Positions 50,453 through 60,105 of a DNA stretch of 64,000 nt are shown here, one piece after another (the stretch's first letter is position 1; each line of letters begins with the position of its first letter). The DNA is from an uncultured Actinobacillus sp. (GTDB lineage Bacteria; Pseudomonadota; Gammaproteobacteria; Enterobacterales; Pasteurellaceae): contig NZ_CAMEFX010000001.1 of assembly GCF_945915845.1 (NCBI RefSeq), positions 140,035-204,034 of the forward strand, in the 5' to 3' direction. A program made the position numbers and the translations under genes. The notes under the pieces were generated by a model, which did not search any database, was not told the DNA's origin, and was given only the letters and a program-made list of their open reading frames with translations.

Positions 50453-50745
50453 CCGCACTTTTGTGACTACTGGCGAAAGGTCGCAAATTATACAACTTTT
50501 TGCTTTCCTTGTCTTGAATATTCACAAAATAGATAAAATCACGATTCATTATCTGTTTATTATGTAATTAATAATAAAAATGCCAATTAGTTAGATAAAT
50601 TTCACTCTTACAAATATTTTTTTAGATTTTCTCTTATTGCTATTTGCTAAATTCTAATTCTGTGGTATTTTGACGCCGACAAAGTAAATGACTTTGGATT
50701 TCCTTTTTACTTGCACAACAAATTTATTAACAGGAGAGCTTTTTT
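50453..50745. other. Upstream region of glnA
   Basis: An uptake signal abuts the repeat at 50453. The rest is AT-rich and must hold the glnA promoter and, on the other side, nothing coding. I see no NtrC-type or sigma-54 (GG-N10-GC) element that I would defend. Confidence 0.4.
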
Positions 50746-52164
50746 ATGGCTAACGCAGCAGCTATTGAACGTGTGTTCAAACTTATTGAAGAAAATGACA
50801 TTAAATTCGTTCTTCTTCGCTTCACCAACCTCCGTGGTAAAGAACACGGTGTATCGTTACCCGCCAGCGCAATTGACGAAGACTTCTTTGAAGACGGCAA
50901 AATGTTTGATGGTTCATCAGTAGAAGGCTGGAAAGCCATTAACAAAGCCGATATGCTTCTCATGCCAATCGCCGAAACTGCCGTTGTTGACCCATTCGCT
51001 CAAATCCCTACCCTTTCAATCCGCTGTAGCATCTACGACCCAAATACTATGCAATCTTACGACCGCGACCCACGCTCAATTGCGATTCGCGCAGAAGACT
51101 ATATGCGTTCAACAGGTATTGCAGATGATGTATTCTTTGGACCGGAACCGGAATTCTTCTTATTTGATGATGTTCGTTTCAGCACAGAAATGAACAATGT
51201 GTCATTCAAAATTGACGACATCGAAGCTACTTGGAATACCAACCGCAAATATGAAGATGGCAACAACGCTTACCGTCCATTGAAAAAAGGCGGTTACTGC
51301 GCCGTCGCACCAAACGATACGGCACATGATATTCGTTCGGAAATGTGCTTACTCATGGAAGAAATGGGCTTAGTTATCGAAGCGCATCACCATGAAGTTG
51401 CTACAGCCGGTCAAAACGAAATTGCGACAAAATTCAACAGCTTAACTTTAAAAGCAGACGAAACCCAAATCTATAAATATATCGTTCAAAATGTTGCAGC
51501 AGAACATGGTAAATCAGCTTGCTTTATGCCAAAACCATTTGCCGGCGACAACGGTTCCGGTATGCACTGTAACATGTCATTAAGCAAAGACGGCAAAAAC
51601 GTATTCCAAGGTGACAAATACGCCGGTTTATCTGAAACTGCGCTTTACTACATTGGCGGTATCATTAAACACGCTAAAGCATTAAATGCTTTCACAAACC
51701 CGGCGACTAACTCATACAAACGTTTAGTACCTGGATTTGAAGCACCAGTATTATTAGCCTACTCAGCAAGCAACCGCTCAGCATCTATCCGTATTCCTGC
51801 GGTCACTAGCCCGAAAGCTATTCGTGTTGAAGCGCGTTTCCCTGACCCATCAGCAAACCCATACTTATGTTTTGCGGCATTGTTAATGGCGGGTCTTGAC
51901 GGTGTAATCAACAAAATCCACCCGGGCGATGCGATGGATAAAAACCTTTATGATTTACCACCTGAAGAATTAAAAGAAATCCCGGCGGTATGTTCATCAT
52001 TAGAACAAGCCTTGGATTCTTTAGAAGCCGATCATGAATTCTTAACCAAAGGTGGTGTGTTCACTAAGGACTTTATCGATGCATTCATCACAATGAAACG
52101 CAAAGATGTTGAACGCGTAAATATGACACCACACCCGGTAGAATACGAATTATATTACGCTTAA
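50746..52164 (+). CDS. glnA: Glutamine synthetase (type I, adenylylation type)
   Basis: Makes glutamine from glutamate and ammonium; first half of [17 protein letters not shown] near the N-terminus, [23 protein letters not shown] and the ATP site [12 protein letters not shown] are present. The C-terminal [15 protein letters not shown] keeps the tyrosine that is adenylylated in enterics. 472 residues. AGGAGAG precedes the ATG. The ammonium source can be NrfA activity encoded earlier in the window. Confidence 0.98.
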   Translation: MANAAAIERVFKLIEENDIKFVLLRFTNLRGKEHGVSLPASAIDEDFFEDGKMFDGSSVEGWKAINKADMLLMPIAETAVVDPFAQIPTLSIRCSIYDPNTMQSYDRDPRSIAIRAEDYMRSTGIADDVFFGPEPEFFLFDDVRFSTEMNNVSFKIDDIEATWNTNRKYEDGNNAYRPLKKGGYCAVAPNDTAHDIRSEMCLLMEEMGLVIEAHHHEVATAGQNEIATKFNSLTLKADETQIYKYIVQNVAAEHGKSACFMPKPFAGDNGSGMHCNMSLSKDGKNVFQGDKYAGLSETALYYIGGIIKHAKALNAFTNPATNSYKRLVPGFEAPVLLAYSASNRSASIRIPAVTSPKAIRVEARFPDPSANPYLCFAALLMAGLDGVINKIHPGDAMDKNLYDLPPEELKEIPAVCSSLEQALDSLEADHEFLTKGGVFTKDFIDAFITMKRKDVERVNMTPHPVEYELYYA

Positions 52165-52176
52165 TTACTCACAAAA

Positions 52177-52212
52177 ACAAAGTGCGGTCAGATCTGACCG
52201 CACTTTTCTTTT
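52177..52212. terminator. USS-palindrome terminator after glnA
   Basis: AAAGTGCGGTCA-GATC-TGACCGCACTTT is a perfect palindrome followed by TCTTTTC; it also faces the converging clc-type gene. Confidence 0.88.
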
Positions 52213-52220
52213 CATTTCTT

Positions 52221-53465
52221 TTAACATGTTCTGTATTTTTTCCACAACCTCTCTGTCGCTATAGCGGTTCCCATCGCCAAAGTCAACGGCATTAATGTCT
52301 CGGCATTACTGCGTGTCAGCTCAAGCAAAAATACGATAGATGTCATTGGCATTTTCTGCATAATACCTAAAAACACACAAGCCCCCACAATCGCTGCCCC
52401 TTCCAAAGATAAATGGGGAAATAATGTATTCCAACCTATGGCTAACGCGTAAGCAAAGGTACTTCCCAACATCATTGACGGCGTAATCAAACCACCGTAA
52501 GCACCGGCTGCCAACGCCAAGATTACCACTAACCATTTTAGCCCTAACAACTGTACGCTTTCTTGCCAAGTAAGCATCTCACCAAAGGTAAGCTGATTAC
52601 CGGCTTTTCCGTTGCCTAAAATTTCAGGCTGAAGCATGGAAATCATGCCAATTAGGCTAAATAGCCCCACCGCCAATATGATTATGCGTTTATCCGTTCG
52701 CTTCCAGAAAGGAACTTGTTCACCGGAAAAACGGAATACTTGCACCAAAAGCGCGGTCAAAATTCCGATAATTCCTGCGAATACCAATAAGCTGGGATTA
52801 ATCTCAAAAGACACAACTTGATGATATTGCACCAAATCCCCCAAAAAGAAACGCGATACACAAGTGGCGATGACCACGGTGACCAATGCTGCACCTAAAG
52901 CACGCGTATTAATGCTCATCACCATGGTTTCTAAAATAAAAATGGTTGCCGCCAAAGGGACGTTATACACCGCTGTTAACCCCGCCCCCGAAGCACAGGC
53001 TAGAACTAATTTAGCATCAATATCCGACAATCCCATACGACGTACCCATGCACTACCGAAAGCAACAGAGATTTCCCGTGGTGCCACTTCTCGTCCCAAA
53101 GGCGAACCCAGCCCTACAGTAATAATTTGCAATAACGCATGGCTAATTGTTTTGAAAAAAGGTAAACCTTGTTGGGGATCATCAAGCCCTTGCTTTATAG
53201 AACGCAATGGCTTGCCATAACGATGTATGGCAAACCATCCTAATCCTGCGACTAATCCACAAAGGGTTAACACTATCCAACGGCGCGTAGGAGAACTTTG
53301 TAATACCCCCTCTCGAAAAGATATTTCTTCTCCATTAAATCCATATCCAAAGGCAAAATGTTGAATATAATGAAGAAGATAGGTTAAACAGGTACCAACA
53401 AGCCCGGCGACAATCCCAATATAAATAAGTGAAAGGTAAAAACGAGTATTTAATTTCATAGACAA
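52221..53465 (-). CDS. CLC-family chloride channel/antiporter
   Basis: Membrane protein with about ten or more helices of the CLC superfamily. The region GLGSPLGREVAPREISVAFG corresponds to the ClcA filter/gating segment GxxxGREGP, retaining the external gating Glu (Glu in GRE) but with Val-Ala-Pro after it instead of Gly-Pro. AAGAYGGLITPSMMLG is the second filter block. 414 residues, near normal. Ion specificity cannot be read from the sequence; it could be closer to ClcB-like proteins than to ClcA. Confidence 0.88.
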   Translation of the reverse strand: MSMKLNTRFYLSLIYIGIVAGLVGTCLTYLLHYIQHFAFGYGFNGEEISFREGVLQSSPTRRWIVLTLCGLVAGLGWFAIHRYGKPLRSIKQGLDDPQQGLPFFKTISHALLQIITVGLGSPLGREVAPREISVAFGSAWVRRMGLSDIDAKLVLACASGAGLTAVYNVPLAATIFILETMVMSINTRALGAALVTVVIATCVSRFFLGDLVQYHQVVSFEINPSLLVFAGIIGILTALLVQVFRFSGEQVPFWKRTDKRIIILAVGLFSLIGMISMLQPEILGNGKAGNQLTFGEMLTWQESVQLLGLKWLVVILALAAGAYGGLITPSMMLGSTFAYALAIGWNTLFPHLSLEGAAIVGACVFLGIMQKMPMTSIVFLLELTRSNAETLMPLTLAMGTAIATERLWKKYRTC

Positions 53466-53527
53466 TCAATAAGTATAAAATGAGAGCAAATTCTACCGCA
53501 CTTTATGTCTAAAACGAATGTGAAAAA

Positions 53528-54931
53528 TTAAACCGCTAAATACGCCAGAATACTTTGTGCTGCCTCTCGCCCTTCAGCAATGGCCGTCACCACTAAATCT
53601 GAGCCACGCGTAATATCACCACCGGCAAAGATTTTCGGGTTAGTCGTTTGTTGTTTGAGTTCGCCTACTGCCTGAATACGTCCACGACTATCCACACTGA
53701 CGCCCACTGATTGCAACCACGGCATTGCGTGTGGGGCAAAGCCGAATGCCACAATAATGGCATCGCAGGCTATAGTTTCTTCGCTGCCTTCAATGATTTC
53801 CGCTTGACGGCGTCCTTGACTATCCGCATCACCCAAGCGCGTTTTCACTATTTTTAAGCCAATCACATTGCCTTTACCGTCTTTTTCCACCGCCACCGGT
53901 TGCGCGTTAAATTGGAATAACACCCCTTCTTCTTTGGCGTTGGTATATTCTTTTTTCGAACCGGGCATATTGGCGGCATCGCGGCGGTAAACGCAAGTCA
54001 CTTCCGCCGCACCTTGGCGAATAGAGGTGCGCACGCAGTCCATGGCGGTATCGCCACCGCCCAACACCACCACTTTTTTGCCTTCCATTGACACAAAATC
54101 AGGGGCGTTAAGTCCTAATAAATGCTGTGTGTTGCCAATTAAGAAAGGCAAGGCGGAATAGACGCCCTGCGCGTCTTCATTTGGAATATGGGCTTTCATC
54201 CCTTGATATGTACCTACTGCTAAAAATACCGCATCATATTGTGACACCAATCCATCAAGGGTGAGATCTTTGCCGATTTCCACGCCTAATTTGAACTCTA
54301 CCCCCATTTCCGCAAAGATTTCACGGCGGCGGCTCATGACGGATTTTTCTAATTTGAACGCGGGAATACCGAAAGTGAGCAAACCACCAATTTCTTGCTG
54401 GCGTTCATAAACGGTGACTTCCACGCCGTTGCGGATTAACACATCCGCACAGCCTAAGCCTGCTGGTCCTGCGCCCACAATCGCCACTTTTTTGCCGGTT
54501 TTTAGCCCTTTGACTTGTGGTCGCCAGCCTAATTCAAAGGCTTTTTCCGTAATATATTTTTCTACGTTACCAATGGTGACTGCACCAAATTCCGCATTCA
54601 GCGTACAAGATCCTTCGCATAAGCGATCCTGTGGGCAAACGCGTCCGCACACTTCCGGCAAGCTGTTTGTGGTGTGTGCCAGTTCGGCGGCTTCCACAAT
54701 GCGTCCTTCATTGGCTAAACGCAACCAGTTTGGAATATTGTTGTGCAACGGACAACGGTTTTGGCAATAAGGGTTACCACATTCTAAACAACGGTCTGCT
54801 TGCGCTTTGGCTTGTTCATCAGTAAACAGGTTATAAATTTCAACAAATTCGGTTTTACGAATATTTAACGGGATTTTTGGCGGATCTACTCGCTGTAAAT
54901 CGATAAATTGATAGACGTTTCCACGACCCAT
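53528..54931 (-). CDS. gltD: Glutamate synthase small subunit GltD
   Basis: NADPH-oxidising, FAD- and Fe-S-containing subunit of GOGAT. N-terminal cysteine clusters CLECGNPYCQNRC and VCGRVCPQDRLCEGSC ligate [4Fe-4S] centres; GAGPAGLGCADVL is the FAD fold and VVVLGGGDTAMDCVRT the NADPH fold. I chose ATG 54931, preceded by GAAGGA, over an upstream TTG. 467 residues. It follows gltB on the same strand. Confidence 0.97.
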   Translation of the reverse strand: MGRGNVYQFIDLQRVDPPKIPLNIRKTEFVEIYNLFTDEQAKAQADRCLECGNPYCQNRCPLHNNIPNWLRLANEGRIVEAAELAHTTNSLPEVCGRVCPQDRLCEGSCTLNAEFGAVTIGNVEKYITEKAFELGWRPQVKGLKTGKKVAIVGAGPAGLGCADVLIRNGVEVTVYERQQEIGGLLTFGIPAFKLEKSVMSRRREIFAEMGVEFKLGVEIGKDLTLDGLVSQYDAVFLAVGTYQGMKAHIPNEDAQGVYSALPFLIGNTQHLLGLNAPDFVSMEGKKVVVLGGGDTAMDCVRTSIRQGAAEVTCVYRRDAANMPGSKKEYTNAKEEGVLFQFNAQPVAVEKDGKGNVIGLKIVKTRLGDADSQGRRQAEIIEGSEETIACDAIIVAFGFAPHAMPWLQSVGVSVDSRGRIQAVGELKQQTTNPKIFAGGDITRGSDLVVTAIAEGREAAQSILAYLAV

Positions 54932-54971
54932 TTTGTATTCCTTCAATAATAACGTTTAAAATCACTCAATT

Positions 54972-55012
54972 TTCACCGCGCTTTATAACGCTAGCGTGAT
55001 AAAGTGCGGTGC
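54972..55012. terminator. Imperfect USS-pair hairpin between gltB and gltD
   Basis: ACCGCGCTTTAT and ATAAAGTGCGGT pair with one mismatch around a loop containing GCTAGC. May be an attenuator inside the gltBD operon. Confidence 0.45.
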
Positions 55013-55040
55013 GTTTTTCTTTATTTTCAATATGATGACC

Positions 55041-55064
55041 GGGGCAAATGTGATTTGCCCCTAC
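55041..55064 (-). repeat. Single REP-like palindrome headed by GTAG
   Basis: On the minus strand GTAG precedes GGGCAAATCACATTTGCCCC, a 9-bp-arm palindrome. Different stem sequence from the element near 18 kb but the same GTAG-plus-palindrome design. It lies in the gltB-gltD spacer. Confidence 0.65.
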
Positions 55065-55095
55065 GCATTTTTTCCAAATGCATCACACCTTTCTG

Positions 55096-58000
55096 TTATT
55101 GAATTACTTCGCGCAATTCTGTCACGGTGCGGCGTTTATGCCCCAATAAGGCATCCACATCATTGGCTTTCGGTTTCACCAACACAAAGCGCGGTGCGTA
55201 TTCTTCCCAGTGAGCAAGAATTCGTTCGCCGATTGCGCTGTGGGTCAATTCCACATGACGTGCGATCAGTCCGCGTAAATGCTCTTGATGAGTCGGTAAA
55301 TCCGCCACATTCAAGGCTTCCACTAATTCAGGGTTAATGCGCCCGCGGAAACCGCCGTCTACATCTAACACATAGGCAAAGCCACCGGTCATCCCTGCAC
55401 CGAAGTTAATCCCTGTTTTGCCTAACACGGTAACAACACCGCCTGTCATATATTCACAACCGTTGTCGCCGATCCCTTCCACAATCGCCAATGCGCCGGA
55501 GTTACGCACCGCAAAACGTTCGCCCGCTCGACCCGAAGCAAATAATTCGCCCCCTGTGGCGCCGTATAAACAGGTATTCCCTGCAATAGTGGCCTCTTCC
55601 GCTTTGAATGCCACGCCGGTATGTGGTTTGATCACAATACGACCGCCCGCCATACCTTTCCCCACATAGTCGTTGGCATCGCCGGTTAAATTCAAGTTCA
55701 CGCCACCTGCTAACCACACGCCAAAACTTTGACCTGCCGTTCCGGTTAAGTTGATATTGAATTCTTGCAACGGCGCGCCACGGTTACCAAAGCGTTTTGC
55801 GATCACGCCCGATAAGGTTGCCCCCACAGAACGATCAAGATTGCTAATATCCAATTCCATTTCTGTGCTTAAACCGCTTTCTAACGCGTCTTCCGCTTGC
55901 GCCATAATGGCTTTATTTAATAAGCCTTTGTCAAAAGGTGGGTTGGTTTGGGTGCAATAGCGCGCAGAACCTTCAGGCACCACAGGGGAATAAAGCAATT
56001 TGCTTAAATCCAAGCCCCGTTGTTTGCCGGTTTGCCCTTCGATAATTTCCAATAAATCCGTGCGCCCGATAATGTCCGTTAATTTTTCTACGCCCAATTG
56101 CGCCAAAATTTCACGTACATCTTGCGCAATGAATTTGAAATAATTCATGGCTTTTTCAACGTTGCCGTGGAAATGATCTTTACGCAAGGTCTCATCTTGG
56201 GTTGCCACGCCGGTTGCGCAGTTATTTAAGTGACAAATACGTAAATAACGACAACCTAACGCCACCATTGGGCCTGTCCCGAAACCAAAACTTTCCGCGC
56301 CTAAAATCGCGGCTTTTACAATGTCTAAGCCGGTTTTTAAACCGCCGTCTACTTGTAGGCGCACTTTATGACGAAGATTATTTTCCACTAAGGCTTGTTG
56401 CGCTTCCGCAAGCCCTAATTCCCAAGGCGAACCGGCATATTTCACGCTGGTTAATGGGCTTGCGCCTGTGCCGCCGTCATAGCCGGCAATGGTAATTAAA
56501 TCCGCATAGGCTTTTGCCACGCCTGTTGCAATGGTTCCCACACCGGGTAAAGACACCAATTTCACCGAAATCAACGCTTTCGGGTTAATTTGTTTTAAGT
56601 CGAAAATCAACTGCGCCAAGTCTTCGATAGAATAAATATCGTGGTGCGGTGGTGGCGAAATTAAGGTTGAACCCGGTACGGCATAACGCAATTGTGCAAT
56701 ATAAGGGGTCACTTTATCCCCCGGTAATTGACCGCCTTCCCCCGGTTTTGCCCCTTGCGCCACTTTGATTTGGATCACTTCGGCACTCATTAAATAAGCC
56801 GGTGTCACACCAAAACGCCCCGATGCCACTTGTTTGATTTTAGAGACTTTTTCGGTGCCATAACGTGCGGGATCTTCGCCGCCTTCGCCCGAGTTAGAAT
56901 AGCCGCCCAAGCGGTTCATCGCTGCTGCTAAGGATTCATGGGCTTCCGGACTTAAAGCACCAATGGACATTGCCGCGCCGTCAAAACGTTTATAGAGATT
57001 TTCCGCGGGCTCCACTTGGTCAATATCAATGGCTTGTGCCTTTTCCGTATTCACTTTGAGCAAGTCGCGAATGGTGGTCACAGGGCGGTTATTCACCGTA
57101 TCACGATACACTTTATATTTTTCGTAATCCCCTGAGTTTACTGCCGCTTGTAAGCTATTCACCACTTCAGGATTGTACGCGTGATATTCGCCTTGTGGTT
57201 TAAATTTCAAGAAACCGCCCATTTCCAATTCTTGGCTTCTGCGCCATGCACGTTGGCGCGTTGCGGTGAGTTGCGCTTGTAAATCATCAAAGGATGCCCC
57301 TTCTATGCGGCTGGTAATTCCCGGGAAGCAAAGTGCGGTCACTTCGCTGTTCATTCCCACTAACTCAAACAAACGCGCGCAACGGTAAGATGAAATGCAA
57401 GAAATCCCCATTTTGGACATAATTTTGTATAAGCCTTTGTTAATGCCATAACGGAAATTCGCCATTACATCACGTAAGGATTTTTTAATGGCACCGCTGT
57501 TCACCATATGCGCCAAGGTTTCGTAGGCAAGATAAGGATAAATCGCCGTTGCCCCTAAGCCTAATAAGACCGCGAAATGGTGCGGATTGCGCGCTTCGGC
57601 GGTTTCCACCAAAATATTGGTATCACAACGTAAATTGGCACTGACCAATTGATTTTGCAATGCGCCCACTGCCAATGCAGTCGGAATCGGTTGACGATCT
57701 TGAGTAATTTTACGGTCGGAAATAATCAATAAAACAGAGCCATTTCTCACCGCACTTTTCGCTTGTTCACAGAGTTGCTCAATGGCTTGTTTCAGATTAC
57801 ATTCTGCCGGATTGTAGGTGGCGTCTAACACTTGATGCTGATAATGTTCGCTTGGCAACGCCAAAATCTGTTGCATATCGGAATACACTAAAATCGGCGA
57901 TTTGAAATTCACACGATTTGACATCCCTTCCGCTTCAAAGAATACGCTCATTTCGCGCCCAATGCTGGTAGCTAAAGACATCACATGGGCTTCACGCAAT

Positions 58001-59562
58001 GGATCGATCGGCGGATTGGTGACTTGGGCAAAATATTGGCGGAAATAATCAAATAACACACGTGGACGCTGGCTCAACACCGCAAACGGCGTGTCGTCAC
58101 CCATGGATCCCACCGGTTCTTGACCGTTTTCCCCTAATACACGCAACACATTTTCCAATTCTTCACGGTCATACAAAAATTGTTTTTGATAAACCTGAAG
58201 GGTTTCTTCATCCATAGTTGCCGCGCCAATCTCCGTATCAGGAATGGCTTCAAAAGGCGTTAAACGTTTTACGTTTTTATCCAACCAGCTGCGGTAAGGA
58301 TGACGGGCTTGCACTTCTGCATCAATTTCATCGGAATGAACCAAACGACCGTGTTTGGTATCAATGACTAATAATTGCCCCGGTCCGACACGTCCTTTTT
58401 CCACCACTTCATCGGGCGCATAATCCCAAATGCCCACTTCGGACGCAATGGTAATTAAACGATCTTGAGTAATCACATAACGCGCCGGGCGCAAGCCATT
58501 ACGGTCAAGGTTACAAGCAGCATAACGACCGTCTGATAACACGATACCGGCAGGGCCGTCCCAAGGTTCCATATGCATCGAGTTAAAATCATAGAAAGCG
58601 CGTAAATCATCGCTCATATCAGGGTTATGTTGCCATGCCGGTGGAACAAGCAAACGCATAGCGCGAAATAAGTCCATCCCACCGCACACAAATAATTCCA
58701 GCATATTATCAAGTGAGCTGGAATCCGAACCTGTTTCATTCACAAAAGGCGCGGCAGTTTGTAAATCCGGGATTAACGGGGTGCGATATTTATACGCACG
58801 CGCACGCGCCCAAGCGCGGTTACCTGAAATGGTGTTGATTTCACCGTTGTGCGCCAAATAACGGAAAGGTTGCGCTAATTTCCAGCGGGGTTGAGTGTTG
58901 GTAGAAAAACGTTGGTGGAACAAACAAATGGCTGATTGCATACGCAAATCCGCTAAATCCAAATAGAATTTAGGCAAATCTTTTGGCATACATAAGCCTT
59001 TGTAAATAATGGTTTGATTAGAGAAGCTACAAATGTAGAAGTCGGGATGTTCGATACGTTTTTCGATACGGCGGCGCGCCACAAATAAACGGCGTTGTAA
59101 ATCTTGCACTCGCCAGCCACTTGGCGCATTAATAAAAATTTGTTTAATGGTCGGCATATCCGCCAGCGCGATAGCACCTAAGACATTCGGATTAATCGGT
59201 ACATCACGCCATGCGGCAATTCCTAAGGTTTCGTTGGTAATTTCTTCGTTGATAATGGCGATATATTCTTGAGCTAATTTTTCATCACGCGGCAAGAAAA
59301 TTTGCCCTACCCCAAAATTCTTCGCCAAAGAAAACCGGTTTTCTGCCGCAATGGCGCGGAAAAAACTTTCCGGCATTTGCAACGACAAACCACAGCCATC
59401 CCCTGTTTTGCCATCCGCCAGAATCGCACCGCGATGCTGCATGCGTGATAAACCTAAAATCGCGTTACGCACCACTTTATGGCTCTGCACGCCGTCAATA
59501 TTGGCAATCAAGCCAAACCCACAGTTTTCTCGCTCAAGTGAACGATCATAAAGCATTGTCAT
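55096..59562 (-). CDS. gltB: Glutamate synthase large subunit GltB
   Basis: Releases ammonia from glutamine and reductively aminates 2-oxoglutarate. The class II amidotransferase nucleophile is the Cys in RENCGFGLIA, exposed after removal of a short propeptide; the FMN/3Fe-4S synthase domain has CRYLRICHLNNCATG (Cys-x5-Cys-x4-Cys), and the C-terminal GXGXG beta-helix domain includes GNRGAPLQEF. ATG 59562 follows AGGAAACAAAT and is chosen over an upstream in-frame start. 1488 residues, the largest complete gene here. Confidence 0.97.
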   Translation of the reverse strand: MTMLYDRSLERENCGFGLIANIDGVQSHKVVRNAILGLSRMQHRGAILADGKTGDGCGLSLQMPESFFRAIAAENRFSLAKNFGVGQIFLPRDEKLAQEYIAIINEEITNETLGIAAWRDVPINPNVLGAIALADMPTIKQIFINAPSGWRVQDLQRRLFVARRRIEKRIEHPDFYICSFSNQTIIYKGLCMPKDLPKFYLDLADLRMQSAICLFHQRFSTNTQPRWKLAQPFRYLAHNGEINTISGNRAWARARAYKYRTPLIPDLQTAAPFVNETGSDSSSLDNMLELFVCGGMDLFRAMRLLVPPAWQHNPDMSDDLRAFYDFNSMHMEPWDGPAGIVLSDGRYAACNLDRNGLRPARYVITQDRLITIASEVGIWDYAPDEVVEKGRVGPGQLLVIDTKHGRLVHSDEIDAEVQARHPYRSWLDKNVKRLTPFEAIPDTEIGAATMDEETLQVYQKQFLYDREELENVLRVLGENGQEPVGSMGDDTPFAVLSQRPRVLFDYFRQYFAQVTNPPIDPLREAHVMSLATSIGREMSVFFEAEGMSNRVNFKSPILVYSDMQQILALPSEHYQHQVLDATYNPAECNLKQAIEQLCEQAKSAVRNGSVLLIISDRKITQDRQPIPTALAVGALQNQLVSANLRCDTNILVETAEARNPHHFAVLLGLGATAIYPYLAYETLAHMVNSGAIKKSLRDVMANFRYGINKGLYKIMSKMGISCISSYRCARLFELVGMNSEVTALCFPGITSRIEGASFDDLQAQLTATRQRAWRRSQELEMGGFLKFKPQGEYHAYNPEVVNSLQAAVNSGDYEKYKVYRDTVNNRPVTTIRDLLKVNTEKAQAIDIDQVEPAENLYKRFDGAAMSIGALSPEAHESLAAAMNRLGGYSNSGEGGEDPARYGTEKVSKIKQVASGRFGVTPAYLMSAEVIQIKVAQGAKPGEGGQLPGDKVTPYIAQLRYAVPGSTLISPPPHHDIYSIEDLAQLIFDLKQINPKALISVKLVSLPGVGTIATGVAKAYADLITIAGYDGGTGASPLTSVKYAGSPWELGLAEAQQALVENNLRHKVRLQVDGGLKTGLDIVKAAILGAESFGFGTGPMVALGCRYLRICHLNNCATGVATQDETLRKDHFHGNVEKAMNYFKFIAQDVREILAQLGVEKLTDIIGRTDLLEIIEGQTGKQRGLDLSKLLYSPVVPEGSARYCTQTNPPFDKGLLNKAIMAQAEDALESGLSTEMELDISNLDRSVGATLSGVIAKRFGNRGAPLQEFNINLTGTAGQSFGVWLAGGVNLNLTGDANDYVGKGMAGGRIVIKPHTGVAFKAEEATIAGNTCLYGATGGELFASGRAGERFAVRNSGALAIVEGIGDNGCEYMTGGVVTVLGKTGINFGAGMTGGFAYVLDVDGGFRGRINPELVEALNVADLPTHQEHLRGLIARHVELTHSAIGERILAHWEEYAPRFVLVKPKANDVDALLGHKRRTVTELREVIQ

Positions 59563-59804
59563 ATTTGTTTCCTGTAAAAAATAAAAATGATTGTTATCCG
59601 AAAGTGAAGTGCGGTTAAAAACCATTGCATTTTAATAATGCCCACAATGACAATATTAGTTTTTCTTCAGAAAAAAGTAAATAAATAAGAGATAAAAACA
59701 GATAAATATAGAAACAGATAGATAAAATTTAATTAATAATGGATTTTATTGAGATATATTTAATACCGATCAGATTACTGACAAAGCTTATCTTTGATGA
59801 CATA
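59563..59804. other. AT-rich upstream region of gltB
   Basis: About 240 bases with an uptake signal at about 59608 and long A/T runs. Must hold the gltBD promoter (minus strand). No operator I can name. Confidence 0.4.
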
Positions 59805-59915
59805 ACCTAGCAGGATCCATGCCAGGTTCATTAAGCCCAACCCCACCGGGCTGAAAGAAAGAGCCGCAGAGCGGCTCAGATTAAGCGACCCTATACGGCT
59901 CGTATAAGGTCTGAA
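59805..59915. repeat. Second array of consecutive hairpins
   Basis: Four stems in a row: AACCTAGC/GCCAGGTT, AGCCC/GGGCT, GAGCCGC/GCGGCTC and GACCCTATAC/GTATAAGGTC (one or two mismatches). Its first stem shares ACCTAG...GCCAGGT with the last stem of the array after slyX (19237-19366). Confidence 0.6.
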
Positions 59916-59942
59916 GGACATATTCCATACCCCTGTTAACCG

Positions 59943-60077
59943 GTATTATGTAGCACTTGCACAAAGCTGAAATGGCGGTTGGTGAGCTTGTCGAACCATA
60001 AGACATTTCAGCGGTTACTGCACAAGACTTACGTTTCGACAGGCTCAACGACCGTCTTGTGCAACTGCTACATAATA
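59943..60077 (+). repeat. 135-bp dispersed element, direct-orientation copy
   Basis: Terminal inverted repeats ATTATGTAGCACTTGCACAA and TTGTGCAACTGCTACATAAT. Two internal hairpins: CTGAAATG/CATTTCAG around GAGCTTGTCGAACC, and GCACAAGAC/GTCTTGTGC around TTTCGACAGGCTCAACGACC. GTAG heads occur at both ends. Nearly identical to the complement of 50318-50452; half of it recurs at 31421-31496. Between gltB and the DUF2827-like gene. Confidence 0.88.
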
Positions 60078-60105
60078 TCGCTGTTAACCCCTTTACAACA
60101 TGAAT

